Shown here: piece by piece, positions 34,688-42,745 of the stretch
Layout: every line of letters begins with the position of its first letter
Position numbering within the stretch: the stretch's first letter is position 1
From: Gaiellasilicea sp963811885
GTDB lineage: Bacteria > Actinomycetota > Thermoleophilia > Gaiellales > Gaiellaceae
DNA length: 64,000 nt
NCBI GenBank assembly: GCA_963811885.1
Contig: CAWETB010000012.1
Span: forward strand, 62,001 to 126,000
Reading direction: 5' to 3'
Translations under genes and position numbers: made by a program
The notes under the pieces: model-generated
The model's input: only the letters and a program-made list of their open reading frames with translations
What the model was told of the DNA's origin: nothing
Databases searched by the model: none

Positions 34688-35509
34688 ATGGACGAGCGGC
34701 CGATCGGCGTGTTCGACTCGGGCGTCGGCGGCCTGACGGTGCTGCACGAGTGCCTGGTGACACTGCCGCACGAGGATTTCGTCTATCTCGGCGACGGCGC
34801 CCGCCTGCCCTACGGCCCGCGTCCGCTGGACGAGCTGCGCCGCTTCGCCCGCGAGATCGGCTCGTTCCTCGAGGCGCGGGGCGTCAAGCTCGTCGTCGTC
34901 GCCTGCAACTCGGCGACCGCGGCGGCGCTGCCCGAGCTCCAGACCGAGCTCCGCGTCCCCGTCGTCGGCGTGATCGCGCCCGAGGCGCACGCGGCCGTGC
35001 AGGCGACCCGCAACCGCCGGATCGGTCTGCTCGCGACCCAGGCGACGGTCTCGAGCGGCCGCTACGAGGACCTCGTCCGCGCGCTCGATGCCGGTGCAAG
35101 CGTGCTCTCGGTCGCCTGCCCGCGGCTCGTTCCCCTGATCGAGGGCGACGACCCGTTCGCCGAGGAGACGACCGCGGCCGTGCGCGAGTACGCCGCGCCG
35201 CTGAAGGAGGCGGGCGTGGACACGGTCATCCTCGGCTGCACGCACTACCCGCTGATCCGGCCGATCCTGCAGCGGGTCTTCGGCCGCGACGTCACGCTCG
35301 TCTTCTCCGCCGACGAGACCGCGCGCGAGGTCGCCGAGACCCTGGCGCGGAAGCGGATCGAGAACGACCCTGCGCGCGAGGGCGCCTACAGCTTCCTGAC
35401 CACCGGCGACACGGCCGCGTTCCGTGCGATGGGCCGGCGGTTCCTGCAACTCCCGATCGAGGAGGTCGAGCACGTGGAGATCGCGACCCTGGAAGCGGCT
35501 GCGGCATGA
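34688..35509 (+). CDS. murI: Glutamate racemase
   Basis: MurI supplies D-glutamate for peptidoglycan. The 273-residue protein has IGVFDSGVGGLTVLHECLVT, the first catalytic Cys in VACNSATAAALPEL and the second in ILGCTHYPLIRPILQ, both at family positions. It heads a compact run murI-rph-mgtC-rdgB, with ATGA, 8-nt and GTGA overlaps; the order murI-rph-rdgB is common in bacteria. Confidence 0.95.
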   Translation: MDERPIGVFDSGVGGLTVLHECLVTLPHEDFVYLGDGARLPYGPRPLDELRRFAREIGSFLEARGVKLVVVACNSATAAALPELQTELRVPVVGVIAPEAHAAVQATRNRRIGLLATQATVSSGRYEDLVRALDAGASVLSVACPRLVPLIEGDDPFAEETTAAVREYAAPLKEAGVDTVILGCTHYPLIRPILQRVFGRDVTLVFSADETAREVAETLARKRIENDPAREGAYSFLTTGDTAAFRAMGRRFLQLPIEEVEHVEIATLEAAAA

Positions 35510-36223
35510 GGGCCGACGGACGGCAGCACGACGACGAGCTCCGCCCGCTCGATCTGATCCCCGACTTCGTCGAGCTCGCGCACGGCTCCGTCCTCTACTC
35601 GCAGGGGAAGACGCGCGTGCTCTGCACGGCGATGGTCGAGGAGGGCGTGCCGCGCTGGCTCCACCGCTCGGGCCGGGGCTGGATGACGGCCGAGTACTCG
35701 CTCCTGCCCGCGTCGACGGGCGAGCGCGTCGCCCGCGAGGCGGCGAAGGGGAAGCAGGGCGGCCGCACGGTCGAGATCCAGCGGCTGATCGGACGTGCGC
35801 TGCGGTCGGTGTGCGACTTCCAGGCGCTCGGCGAGCGCACCCTCTGGCTCGACTGCGACGTGATCCAGGCCGACGGCGGCACGCGCTGCGCTGCGATCTC
35901 GGGCGCGTACGTCGCCGCCTCGCGCGCACTCGACCGCTTCGGGCTCTCGAAGGCGCTCAGCGGCCAGATCGCCGCCGTCTCGGTCGGCGTGGTCGAGGGC
36001 AGGCCGCTGCTCGACCTCGACTACTCGGAGGACTCGACCGCGGAGACGGACATGAACGTCGTCATGACCGCGGACGGCCGCCTCGTCGAGGTGCAGGCGA
36101 CCGCCGAGCGGGAGCCCGTTCACCCGCGAGGAGCTCGACGCGATGATCGACCTCGGCGCCGCCGGGATCGAGGAGATCATGGCGGCGCAGAACGACGCCG
36201 TCGCCGCGGAGCGCGTTGCCTGA
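35506..36223 (+). CDS. rph: Ribonuclease PH (frameshifted)
   Basis: RNase PH trims tRNA 3' ends phosphorolytically. About 238 residues: GSVLYSQGKTRVLCTAMVEE, GRGWMTAEYSLLPASTGERV, GRTVEIQRLIGRALRSVCDF and DCDVIQADGGTRCAAISGAY, all diagnostic. The C-terminus (TREELDAMIDLGAAGIEEIM) is displaced by one extra base near 36117; 718 nt is 3n+1. Confidence 0.93.
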
Positions 36224-36890
36224 ACTCTCGACCGCCGAGGCGCTGCTGCGGCTGCTCGTCGCCGCCGGCCTCGGTGGCGCGATCGGGCTCGAGCGCGAGC
36301 TGCGGGATCACGAGGCGGGCTTCCGCACCCACCTGCTCGTCTCGCTCGGTGCGTGCGTCTTCACACTCGTGTCCGCCTACGCCTGGACCGACTGGACGTT
36401 CTCGCAACGCTCCGGCGTCGTCTTCGACCCGACCCGGATCGCGGCGCAGATCGTGACCGGTGTCGGCTTCCTCGGAGCCGGCGCGATCATCGTCCGCGGC
36501 ATCTCGGTCCGCGGCCTGACGACGGCGGCGACGCTCTGGGCCGTGGCTGCGATCGGGATGGCTGCCGGCACCGGCTACTACGCGGTCGGCGTCGGCGCGG
36601 CGGTGCTCGTGCTGATCTCACTCGGACCGCTGAAGCTGATCTCGACACGGCTCGTCTCCCGCGTCCGCCCCGAGGAGGCCGAGCTCGCGATCAAGCTCGT
36701 GCCCGACGGCGAGGCCTCCAGGGTGCTGGGCGAGATCGAGGATCTCGGCGGCCAGATCAGCCAGGTCGAGTTCGGCGACGAGCGCACGATCGACGTCACC
36801 CTGCGCGCGTCACGCCGGGCGGAGTCGGCGCGCGTGGCCGAGGCGGTGAACAAGCTCGACGACGTCGAGCGCGTGCAGTGGCGGCCGTGA
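36216..36890 (+). CDS. MgtC/SapB-family membrane protein
   Basis: A 224-residue protein with five hydrophobic segments including AGLGGAIGLERELRDHEAGF and TGVGFLGAGAIIVRGISVRG, the MgtC signatures, and a C-terminal ACT-like cytoplasmic domain. MgtC proteins are linked to magnesium homeostasis and ATPase regulation. The TTG start at 36216 overlaps the rph stop by 8 nt. Confidence 0.88.
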   Translation: MPELSTAEALLRLLVAAGLGGAIGLERELRDHEAGFRTHLLVSLGACVFTLVSAYAWTDWTFSQRSGVVFDPTRIAAQIVTGVGFLGAGAIIVRGISVRGLTTAATLWAVAAIGMAAGTGYYAVGVGAAVLVLISLGPLKLISTRLVSRVRPEEAELAIKLVPDGEASRVLGEIEDLGGQISQVEFGDERTIDVTLRASRRAESARVAEAVNKLDDVERVQWRP

Positions 36891-37424
36891 AGGCCCGGCT
36901 CGCGTCGGGGAACCCGCACAAGCTGGAGGAGCTGCGGGCTGCGCTCACCGGCTGGGAGCTGGAGCTGCTCGAGACCGAGCGCGACTACCCGCCCGAGGAC
37001 GGCGAGACGTACTACGAGAACGCGCGGGCGAAGGCCGCCTTCGGCCGCGAGTCGGCGCCGCCGGACGAGTGGGTGCTCGGGGAGGACTCCGGGATCGAGG
37101 TCGCGGCGCTCGGCGGCGGCGCCCGGGATCGCGTCCGCCCGCTGGGCGGTCGACGGCGTCGCGCAGCTGCTCACCGAGCTCGACGGCGTCGACGATCGGC
37201 GCGCCCGCTACGTCTGCGAGCTCGTCGCGCTCGGCCCAGCCGGCGAGGAGCGGCGCGGCACCGGGATGCTCGAGGGCGCGATCGCGACGGAACGACGCGG
37301 CGACGAGGGCTTCGGCTACGACCCGATCTTCATCCCCACCGGCGAGGAGAGGACGGTCGCGGAGCTCGGCAACGAGTGGAAGCGCGCGAACTCGCATCGC
37401 GCCCGCGCCGCTGCCGCGATCTAG
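36887..37424 (+). CDS. rdgB: XTP/dITP diphosphatase (frameshifted)
   Basis: RdgB removes non-canonical purine nucleotides. About 178 residues: ARLASGNPHKLEELRAALTG, GETYYENARAKAAFGRES, VLGEDSGIEVAALGG, then in the second frame GIASARWAVDGVAQLL and DEGFGYDPIFIPTGEERTVA. One extra base near 37120; 538 nt is 3n+1. GTG 36887 overlaps the mgtC stop (GTGA). Confidence 0.92.
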
Positions 37425-38239
37425 GCCAGTCCGGCGACGTCGTCCTCGTCGCGACGGCCGTACCACCAGTTCACCTCGGCGCCGAAGACGATCACGTTCG
37501 CCATCACGTAGATCCAGACGAGCAGGAGCGCGGATCGCGCCGAGCGCCTGCACCGACACGACCTCGCTGCGAGAGGCGGACGAAGATCGGCAGGATCTGG
37601 AACGTCACCTGGAGCAGCACCGCGGCGAGCGCCGCCCCCGGCCACACCTCGAGCAGCGACAGCGGGACGTTCGTCAGCCGCTCGTAGGCGAGCACGAGGA
37701 AGATGAAGACGGAGAGCGTCGAGACGAACGCGGACAGGCAGTAGGCGACGAAGCCGTTGCCGATCGCGCCGGGGGCGAAGCGCTGGAGCAGGTCGTAGCC
37801 GAAACCGCCGATCACGAGGCCCGTCGCGAGCGCGATGATCGAGCCGGCCATGAACAGCGTCGCCAGGGACTTGCCGCGCAGGAACGAGCGGTTCGGCCGC
37901 CCGTAGACGATGTTGAACGCCGACTCGAGCACGCTGAAGAGCGAGAGCGACGTCCAGAGCAGGAACGAGAGGCCGATGACGCCGAGCGCGGTTGCGTTCT
38001 CGCGGATCTCCTGGACGACCTTGACGATGTTCTCGATCGACTGCGAGGGGAACAGGTGATCGAGCAGCCTCGACGAAGTAGCTCGACTCCTCGGCGCGGC
38101 CGGTCCAGCCGAGGACGGCGAGCGCGAGGAAGATCAGCGAGACCGAGGAGAGCAGCCCGAAGTAGGCGATCATCGCCGCGAGGTGCGGGCCGCGATCGGC
38201 GAAAAACTTGGCGAGAGGTTGGGCGAACGGTCGGCGCAC
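37421..38239 (-). CDS. YihY/BrkB-family membrane protein (frameshifted)
   Basis: About 272 residues of a multi-spanning protein: IAYFGLLSSVSLIFLALAVL in frame one, GVIGLSFLLWTSLSLFSVLE and NIVYGRPNRSFLRGKSLATL in frame two, and VWIYVMANVIVFGAEVNWWY in frame three. These are the family blocks in order. Function is unknown (formerly misnamed RNase BN). Shifts lie near 38065 and 37545. GTG 38239 has GATACT 6 nt upstream. Confidence 0.82.
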   Translation of the reverse strand: MRRPFAQPLAKFFADRGPHLAAMIAYFGLLSSVSLIFLALAVLGWTGRAEESSYFVEAARSPVPLAVDREHRQGRPGDPRERNRARRHRPLVPALDVALALQRARVGVQHRLRAAEPLVPARQVPGDAVHGRLDHRARDGPRDRRFRLRPAPALRPRRDRQRLRRLLPVRVRLDALRLHLPRARLRAADERPAVAARGVAGGGARRGAAPGDVPDPADLRPPLAARSCRCRRSARSALLLVWIYVMANVIVFGAEVNWWYGRRDEDDVAGLA

Positions 38240-38260
38240 GCCGTGAGTATCGTCTGACCC

Positions 38261-38662
38261 GTGGATGCCGCGTCCGCTCTCGCCGACCTGACGGAGATCT
38301 CCTCACAGGTCGAGGCTGCCGCCGTGGTCGACGCCGACGGCGCCGTGCTCGGCTCGACGCTCCCGGACGAGCCCGCCACCGACCGGCTCGTCCAGGCCGG
38401 TATCGGCCTGTTCGATGCGGCGACGTCGCGCTTCGGCTCGAGCGGCCGCTCGGTGACGCAGGTCGAGGCGGCGCTGCGCGACGGCAGCATCTTCGTCGTC
38501 CGCGAGGACGGCCTCGGGATCGTCGCGCGGACGAGCGCAGGCCCGACCTCGGGGCTCGTTCTCTACGACCTGAAGACCTGCCTGCGCGCCGTTGCGGCGG
38601 CGAAGAAGCCGAAGCCGAGGCGCCGGCGGCCGGCGAAGAAGACGGAGACGGCCGATGCGTAA
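38261..38662 (+). CDS. Roadblock/LC7-like small protein with basic tail
   Basis: A 133-residue protein: DLTEISSQVEAAAVVDADGA and ATDRLVQAGIGLFDAATSRF suggest the longin-type Roadblock/LC7 fold, often a scaffold or GTPase partner. The tail (AAAKKPKPRRRRPAKKTETA) is strongly basic and could bind nucleic acid. The GTG start has TATCGT 7 nt upstream. It overlaps the next small gene by 8 nt. Confidence 0.6.
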   Translation: MDAASALADLTEISSQVEAAAVVDADGAVLGSTLPDEPATDRLVQAGIGLFDAATSRFGSSGRSVTQVEAALRDGSIFVVREDGLGIVARTSAGPTSGLVLYDLKTCLRAVAAAKKPKPRRRRPAKKTETADA

Positions 38663-38831
38663 GCTGCTCGGGCTTGCCGTGCTGGTCGGAGGCCCCTTGT
38701 ACCTCCGGCATCGGCGTGACGCGGGCCGCGAGCGCGTGCAGCTCCACTTCGACGACGGCTCCAGCGTCACGCTCGCCGACGACTCTCCCGACGCGCAGCC
38801 GCTGCTCGCGCTGGCGCGCCGCGCGCTCTAG
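38655..38831 (+). CDS. 58-residue hypothetical protein
   Basis: Starts MRKLLGLAVLVGGPLYLRHR, a short hydrophobic N-terminus with basic flank, then VQLHFDDGSSVTLADDSPDA. It looks like a single-span membrane protein with a small beta-rich domain. It overlaps the upstream gene by 8 nt and pyrE by 1 nt (TAGTG), so the three are one transcript. Confidence 0.6.
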   Translation: MRKLLGLAVLVGGPLYLRHRRDAGRERVQLHFDDGSSVTLADDSPDAQPLLALARRAL

Positions 38832-39382
38832 TGGACGAGCTCGGCGTCAAGCTCCGCGAGCACGCGTTGCTCGAAGGCGACTTCCTGCTCCGGTCCGGGC
38901 GCCGGTCGAGCTACTACCTCGACAAGTACCGCTTCGAGACACGGCCCGAGCTGCTCGGCCCGCTCGGCGAGCGGCTTGCCGCCGCCGCGCGCGAGCACGA
39001 GCCGGACGCCGTCCGCCTCGCCGGCCCCGCACTCGGCGCGGTCGCGCTCGCGGCGTCGGCCTCGCTCGCGTCCGGGCTTCCGTTCGTGATCGTCCGCGAC
39101 TCGGCGAAGGAGTACGGCACCGCAAACCGGCTCGAGGGGCCGTTCGAGCAGGGGGAGCTCGTCTGCCTGCTCGAGGACGTCGTCACCTCGGGCGGCGCGC
39201 TGGCCGAGGCCGTGGACGCGCTGCGGGAGGCCGGGCTGGTCGTCAGAAACGCAATCTGCGTCGTCGACCGGGAGGAGGGCGGCGCGGACGCACTGGCCCG
39301 TCTCGGCGTGCGCCTGCGCTCCCTCTACCGGGCAGGAGACCTGGTCCCGGCCGCTAAGACCGCTGAAAATCCGCATGGTTGA
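38831..39382 (+). CDS. pyrE: Orotate phosphoribosyltransferase
   Basis: PyrE makes orotidine 5'-phosphate from orotate and PRPP. The 183-residue protein has SGRRSSYYLDKYRFETRPEL, RLAGPALGAVALAASASL and the PRPP loop LVCLLEDVVTSGGALAEAV. PyrF, the next step, is encoded 2.1 kb downstream at 41487. Confidence 0.93.
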   Translation: MDELGVKLREHALLEGDFLLRSGRRSSYYLDKYRFETRPELLGPLGERLAAAAREHEPDAVRLAGPALGAVALAASASLASGLPFVIVRDSAKEYGTANRLEGPFEQGELVCLLEDVVTSGGALAEAVDALREAGLVVRNAICVVDREEGGADALARLGVRLRSLYRAGDLVPAAKTAENPHG

Positions 39383-39394
39383 GCCACGTAACCG

Positions 39395-39423
39395 TTGAGG
39401 CAGTCCGATTGTGCTGTTAGGGT
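39395..39423 (+). promoter_or_regulatory. Promoter of the HU gene
   Basis: TTGAGG (39395-39400), 17-nt spacer, TAGGGT (39418-39423). The gene start is 44 nt downstream, and AAAGGAG at 39454-39460 serves as ribosome-binding site, so unlike many genes here this mRNA has a leader. Confidence 0.6.
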
Positions 39424-39466
39424 GGCCGCGGGTTTCCGTACGTCCCACGAACCAAAGGAGTCGCAA

Positions 39467-39748
39467 GTGACAAAGCAGGAGTTCGTTGACGCGGTCGCGT
39501 CCAAGGCTTCTCTCTCCCGCCGCGACGCCGGCGCCGCGGTGGACGCGGTTCTCGACACGGTGACGGACGCGCTCAAGAAGCGCGACACGATCACCTTCAC
39601 CGGCTTCGGCAAGTTCTCGACGAGCGAGCGCGCCGCGCGCGAGGGCGTCAATCCCCGCAATCCGAGCCAGAAAGTGCACATCCCTGCTGCGACCGTGCCG
39701 AAGTTCTCGGCAGGCAGCCAGCTGAAGGCAGCGGTCAAGGGCGGCTAG
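39467..39748 (+). CDS. hup: HU-family nucleoid DNA-binding protein
   Basis: A 93-residue HU: TKQEFVDAVASKASLSRRDA, TITFTGFGKFSTSERAAREG and VNPRNPSQKVHIPAATVPKF, where the beta-arm GxNP region contacts DNA. GTG 39467 was chosen for the AAAGGAG 6 nt upstream. There is no lysine-rich mycobacterial-type tail. A perfect hairpin terminator follows. Confidence 0.95.
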   Translation: MTKQEFVDAVASKASLSRRDAGAAVDAVLDTVTDALKKRDTITFTGFGKFSTSERAAREGVNPRNPSQKVHIPAATVPKFSAGSQLKAAVKGG

Positions 39749-39771
39749 CACCGCGTCCTCCTTCGAGGGTC

Positions 39772-39802
39772 GAGAAGGCCGCGCAGGCGTCGCGGCCTTC
39801 TC
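39772..39802 (+). terminator. Rho-independent terminator after HU
   Basis: GAGAAGGCCGCG (39772-39783), 7-nt loop, exact complement CGCGGCCTTCTC (39791-39802), then TTT: a perfect 12-bp stem. Confidence 0.85.
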
Positions 39803-39809
39803 TTTGCCG

Positions 39810-39838
39810 TTGCAGGCGAACATATGTTCGCTTAGGCT
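39810..39838 (+). promoter_or_regulatory. Promoter with embedded LexA (SOS) box
   Basis: TTGCAG (39810-39815), 17-nt spacer, TAGGCT (39833-39838). The spacer contains the perfect 14-bp palindrome CGAACATATGTTCG (39817-39830), matching the Gram-positive LexA/DinR consensus CGAAC-N4-GTTCG. Start codon ATG 39845 is 6 nt after the -10. Confidence 0.85.
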
Positions 39839-39844
39839 CTGTGC

Positions 39845-41477
39845 ATGCAGCTCTCGTTCGACGCCGCCGACCGGCTCGTGGAGCTGGTCGAGGCCAGGCA
39901 CGGGCCGGTGCCGGCCGAGGATGCGGCGCGTGCGCTCTACGCCCTGCGCCACGTCCCGGCCGGGCTCGCCCGCTCGCTGCTCACGGACGTCGTCGACGGG
40001 GACGCCCGACTGGCCTGGCGCGGCGCCAGCGTCGGGCTCGCGGCGCCGCCCGGAGCGGCACTTCCGCTCGAGGACGCGACGTACGTCGTCTTCGACCTCG
40101 AGACGACGGGACTTTCGCCGGGGTCGTCCGCGATCTGCGAGATCGGTGCGGTGCGCGTGCGCGGGCTCGAGCTGGAGGAGCGGTTCGAGACGCTCGTGAA
40201 TCCACGGCGGCCGCTCCCCGCGCCGATCGCGGCGCTGACCGGGATCGACCCCGGCTCGCTTCGGGGCGCGCCTCCGGTCGAGCTGGCGGTGCGCCGCTTT
40301 CTCGAGTTCGCCGGCGACGCCGTGCTCGTCGCGCACAACGCGCGCTTCGACATGGGCTTTCTCGACCGCGAGGTCGAGCGGCTCACGGGCCGGCGCGTGG
40401 CCTCGCCGGTCGTCGACACCGTCTGGCTCGCGCGGCGGCTGCTGGAGGGCCGCCAGAAGCGCGTCGGACTGGCGTCGCTCGCCTACTTCTTCGGCACGTC
40501 GACCCGGCCCTGTCACCGCGCGCTTGCCGACTCCGAGGCGACCGCGGAGATCCTGCTCGCACTGATCGGCCTCGCACAGGAGCGCGGCGCCGAGACGGTT
40601 GCGCAGCTCGTCGACCTCTCGGCGCCGCGGGCGCGCCGCCTCGCCGGCAAGCGCTCGCTCGTCGCCGGTGCGCCGTCTCGCCCGGGCGTCTATCTCTTCC
40701 GCGACCGGAACGATCAGGTGCTCTACGTCGGCCGCGCCCGCGACCTGCGGGGACGGCTGCGGTCGTACTTCCGCACCGACCGGCAGCGGCCCGCGGTCGA
40801 GGCCGCTCTCGGCGCGCTCGAGCGAGTGGAGTGGCGCGTCCTCGGCTCGGAGCTCGAGGCGGGTCTCGAGGAGCTGCGGCTGCTGCGGGAGCTGCGTCCG
40901 CCCGCCAACGCGCGCAGCGCGCGCCCCGATCGCTACGTCTACCTCCGCCGCCGCGGCGCCGGCTGGTGCGTCACCGACTCGCCCGGTCCGTACGGCCCGC
41001 TCAAGAGCCGGCAGGCGCGCCCAGGCGGCGGCCCGCGCGCTCGGCGACTGGGACGGCGAGCCGGCCGCCGCGCTGCCCGTTCTCCGGAGGAAGCTGCAGC
41101 GTCTGTCCGCCGACCTGCGCTTCGAGGATGCTGCGCGGCTGCGTGACCGGATCGCTGCGCTCGAGGACGTCGCCGGGTCGCTGGCCGAGCTCGACCGGCT
41201 CCGCGCGCTCGAGCTGTGCCTGCTCGTGCCTGCGGCGGAGGACGGCTTCGAGCGGATGTATCTCGTCTCCGGCGGCCGTGTCGCCGCGGCACGGACGCTG
41301 CTGCCGGGCGACGCCGGCCGGACGGAGGCCGAGGCAGGGCTGGCCGCCGCGGGCCGCGCCGAGCCCTCGCTCGGGCCTGCCGACGCGGACGAGCTGCTCC
41401 TGATCGGCTCGTTCCTCCGCCGGCCGCCGCCGGAGCTGCGCGTACTGCCTCTGGCGGAGGTCCGGTTGGCTGCCTAG
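39845..41477 (+). CDS. DEDDh exonuclease fused to GIY-YIG (UvrC/Cho-like) nuclease (frameshifted)
   Basis: About 543 residues. An N-terminal helical region is followed by a DnaQ-like exonuclease with VVFDLETTGLSPGSSAICEI (DxE), VAHNARFDMGFLDREVE and CHRALADSEAT (His-Asp), then a GIY-YIG domain RPGVYLFRDRNDQVLYVGRA with RDLRGRLRSYF, then a UvrB/UvrC-like motif KLQRLSADLRFEDAARLRDR. The fusion is known in actinobacteria and probably makes repair incisions. The LexA box in its promoter indicates SOS induction, as for E. coli cho. One extra base near 41020; 1633 nt is 3n+1. Confidence 0.9.
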
Positions 41478-41480
41478 TCT
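41475..41480 (+). promoter_or_regulatory. -10 box (TAGTCT) of pyrF
   Basis: TAGTCT overlaps the TAG of the upstream nuclease gene and ends 6 nt before ATG 41487. Confidence 0.5.
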
Positions 41481-41486
41481 CTGCGC

Positions 41487-42395
41487 ATGGCCTCGATCGC
41501 CACCGCGACCTTCGCCGACCGGCTTGCGGAGGCGGTCGAGCGCAAGCGCAGCCAGCTCGTGGTCGGGCTCGATCCGCGCCTCGACCTGCTCCCCGTCGAG
41601 CTTCGCGGCGAGGCGGTGCTCGGCCGCGCCGAGGCGGCCAACGCGTACGCCCGCTTCTGCTGCGGGATCATCGACGCGGTCGCCCCCTACGTCGTCGCGG
41701 TCAAGCCGCAGGTCGCCTTCTTCGAGGCGCTCGGCGGCGACGGGATCTCGGCGCTCGAGCGCGTCTGCCACTACGGCCGCGCCGCCGGACTGCTCGTGAT
41801 CGCCGACGGCAAGCGCGGCGACATCGGCTCGACCGCGCGCGCCTACGCCGCCGCCTACCTCGAGCCCCACGACGAGCGCGAGGCGCTGGCAGATGCGCTC
41901 ACCGTCAACACCTATCTCGGCGGCGACTCCGTCGAGCCGTTCCTGCAGGCGTGCCGACTGCATGGAGCGGGCATCTTCTGCCTCGTGCGCACGTCCAACG
42001 CCGGCGCGGGCGACGTTCAGGAGCTGACGCTCTCCGACGGGCGGCGCGTCTGGCAGCACGTGGCTGCGCTCGTCGGCGAGTGGGGGGCGGATCTGATCGG
42101 GGAGCGGGGCCTGTCGAGCGTCGGCGCGGTCGTCGGGGCGACCGTCCCGCGGGCGGTCGCCGAGGCGCGCAAGCTGCTCCCGCGTGCCGTCCTGCTGCTG
42201 CCCGGCGTCGGCGCGCAGGGCGCCACCGCCGCCGACGTCGCGCGTGCGTTCACGAGCGGCCCGGCGAGCGCTCTCGTCACTGCCTCACGGTCGGTGATCT
42301 TCGCCTACCGCGGCAGCACCGAGGACTGGCGCGGCGCCGCCGGCGCCGAAGCCGCCCGCCTTCGGTCCGACGTCTGGTCGGTCTCGGGCTGGTAA
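41487..42395 (+). CDS. pyrF: Orotidine-5'-phosphate decarboxylase (type 2)
   Basis: PyrF makes UMP. The 302-residue length and motifs SQLVVGLDPRLDLLP, VVAVKPQVAFFEALG and VIADGKRGDIGSTARAYAAA (catalytic Asp-Lys-Asp array) identify the longer type 2 family. The start is leaderless-type. It overlaps the LysM gene by 1 nt (TAATG). Confidence 0.93.
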   Translation: MASIATATFADRLAEAVERKRSQLVVGLDPRLDLLPVELRGEAVLGRAEAANAYARFCCGIIDAVAPYVVAVKPQVAFFEALGGDGISALERVCHYGRAAGLLVIADGKRGDIGSTARAYAAAYLEPHDEREALADALTVNTYLGGDSVEPFLQACRLHGAGIFCLVRTSNAGAGDVQELTLSDGRRVWQHVAALVGEWGADLIGERGLSSVGAVVGATVPRAVAEARKLLPRAVLLLPGVGAQGATAADVARAFTSGPASALVTASRSVIFAYRGSTEDWRGAAGAEAARLRSDVWSVSGW

Positions 42396-42733
42396 TGCGG
42401 CGCAAGGCCAGGCTCGCGCGGTATGCAGCTCCCATCGCCTTCCTCGCGGCGGCGACGGTCGCGATCCTGCTCGTGCGCTCCGGACTCGACAACGGCGACG
42501 CGACGCCGCCGCCCGTGACCACGGCGGCGACGACCACAGCCGCGACGACCGAGCCGGGCACGACCGGCACGACGACGAACACGGCGGGCGCGGAGTTCTA
42601 CGTGATCCAGGCCGGCGACACACTCGCCGTCATCGCGGACGAGCACGACACGACCGTCGAGCAGCTGCTCGTCCTCAATCCGGACGTCGATCCGGTGGCT
42701 CTGAACGTCGGTCAGCGGATCCGCGTCAAGTAG
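42395..42733 (+). CDS. Membrane-anchored LysM-domain protein
   Basis: A 112-residue protein: basic N-terminus, one signal/anchor helix (AAPIAFLAAATVAILLVRSG), a Thr-rich linker, and a C-terminal LysM domain (EFYVIQAGDTLAVIADEHDT, then QLLVLNPDVDPVALNVGQRI). LysM binds peptidoglycan. It precedes the D-Ala-D-Ala carboxypeptidase gene by 12 nt. Confidence 0.88.
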   Translation: MRRKARLARYAAPIAFLAAATVAILLVRSGLDNGDATPPPVTTAATTTAATTEPGTTGTTTNTAGAEFYVIQAGDTLAVIADEHDTTVEQLLVLNPDVDPVALNVGQRIRVK

Positions 42734-42745
42734 AGTCCGCGCCGC

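Noticed and set aside
39845..41477. The exonuclease/GIY-YIG gene as UvrC itself
   Set aside because: It carries a DEDDh exonuclease at the N-terminus and lacks the UvrC RNase H-like and HhH C-terminal domains, so it is the Cho-like fusion type.
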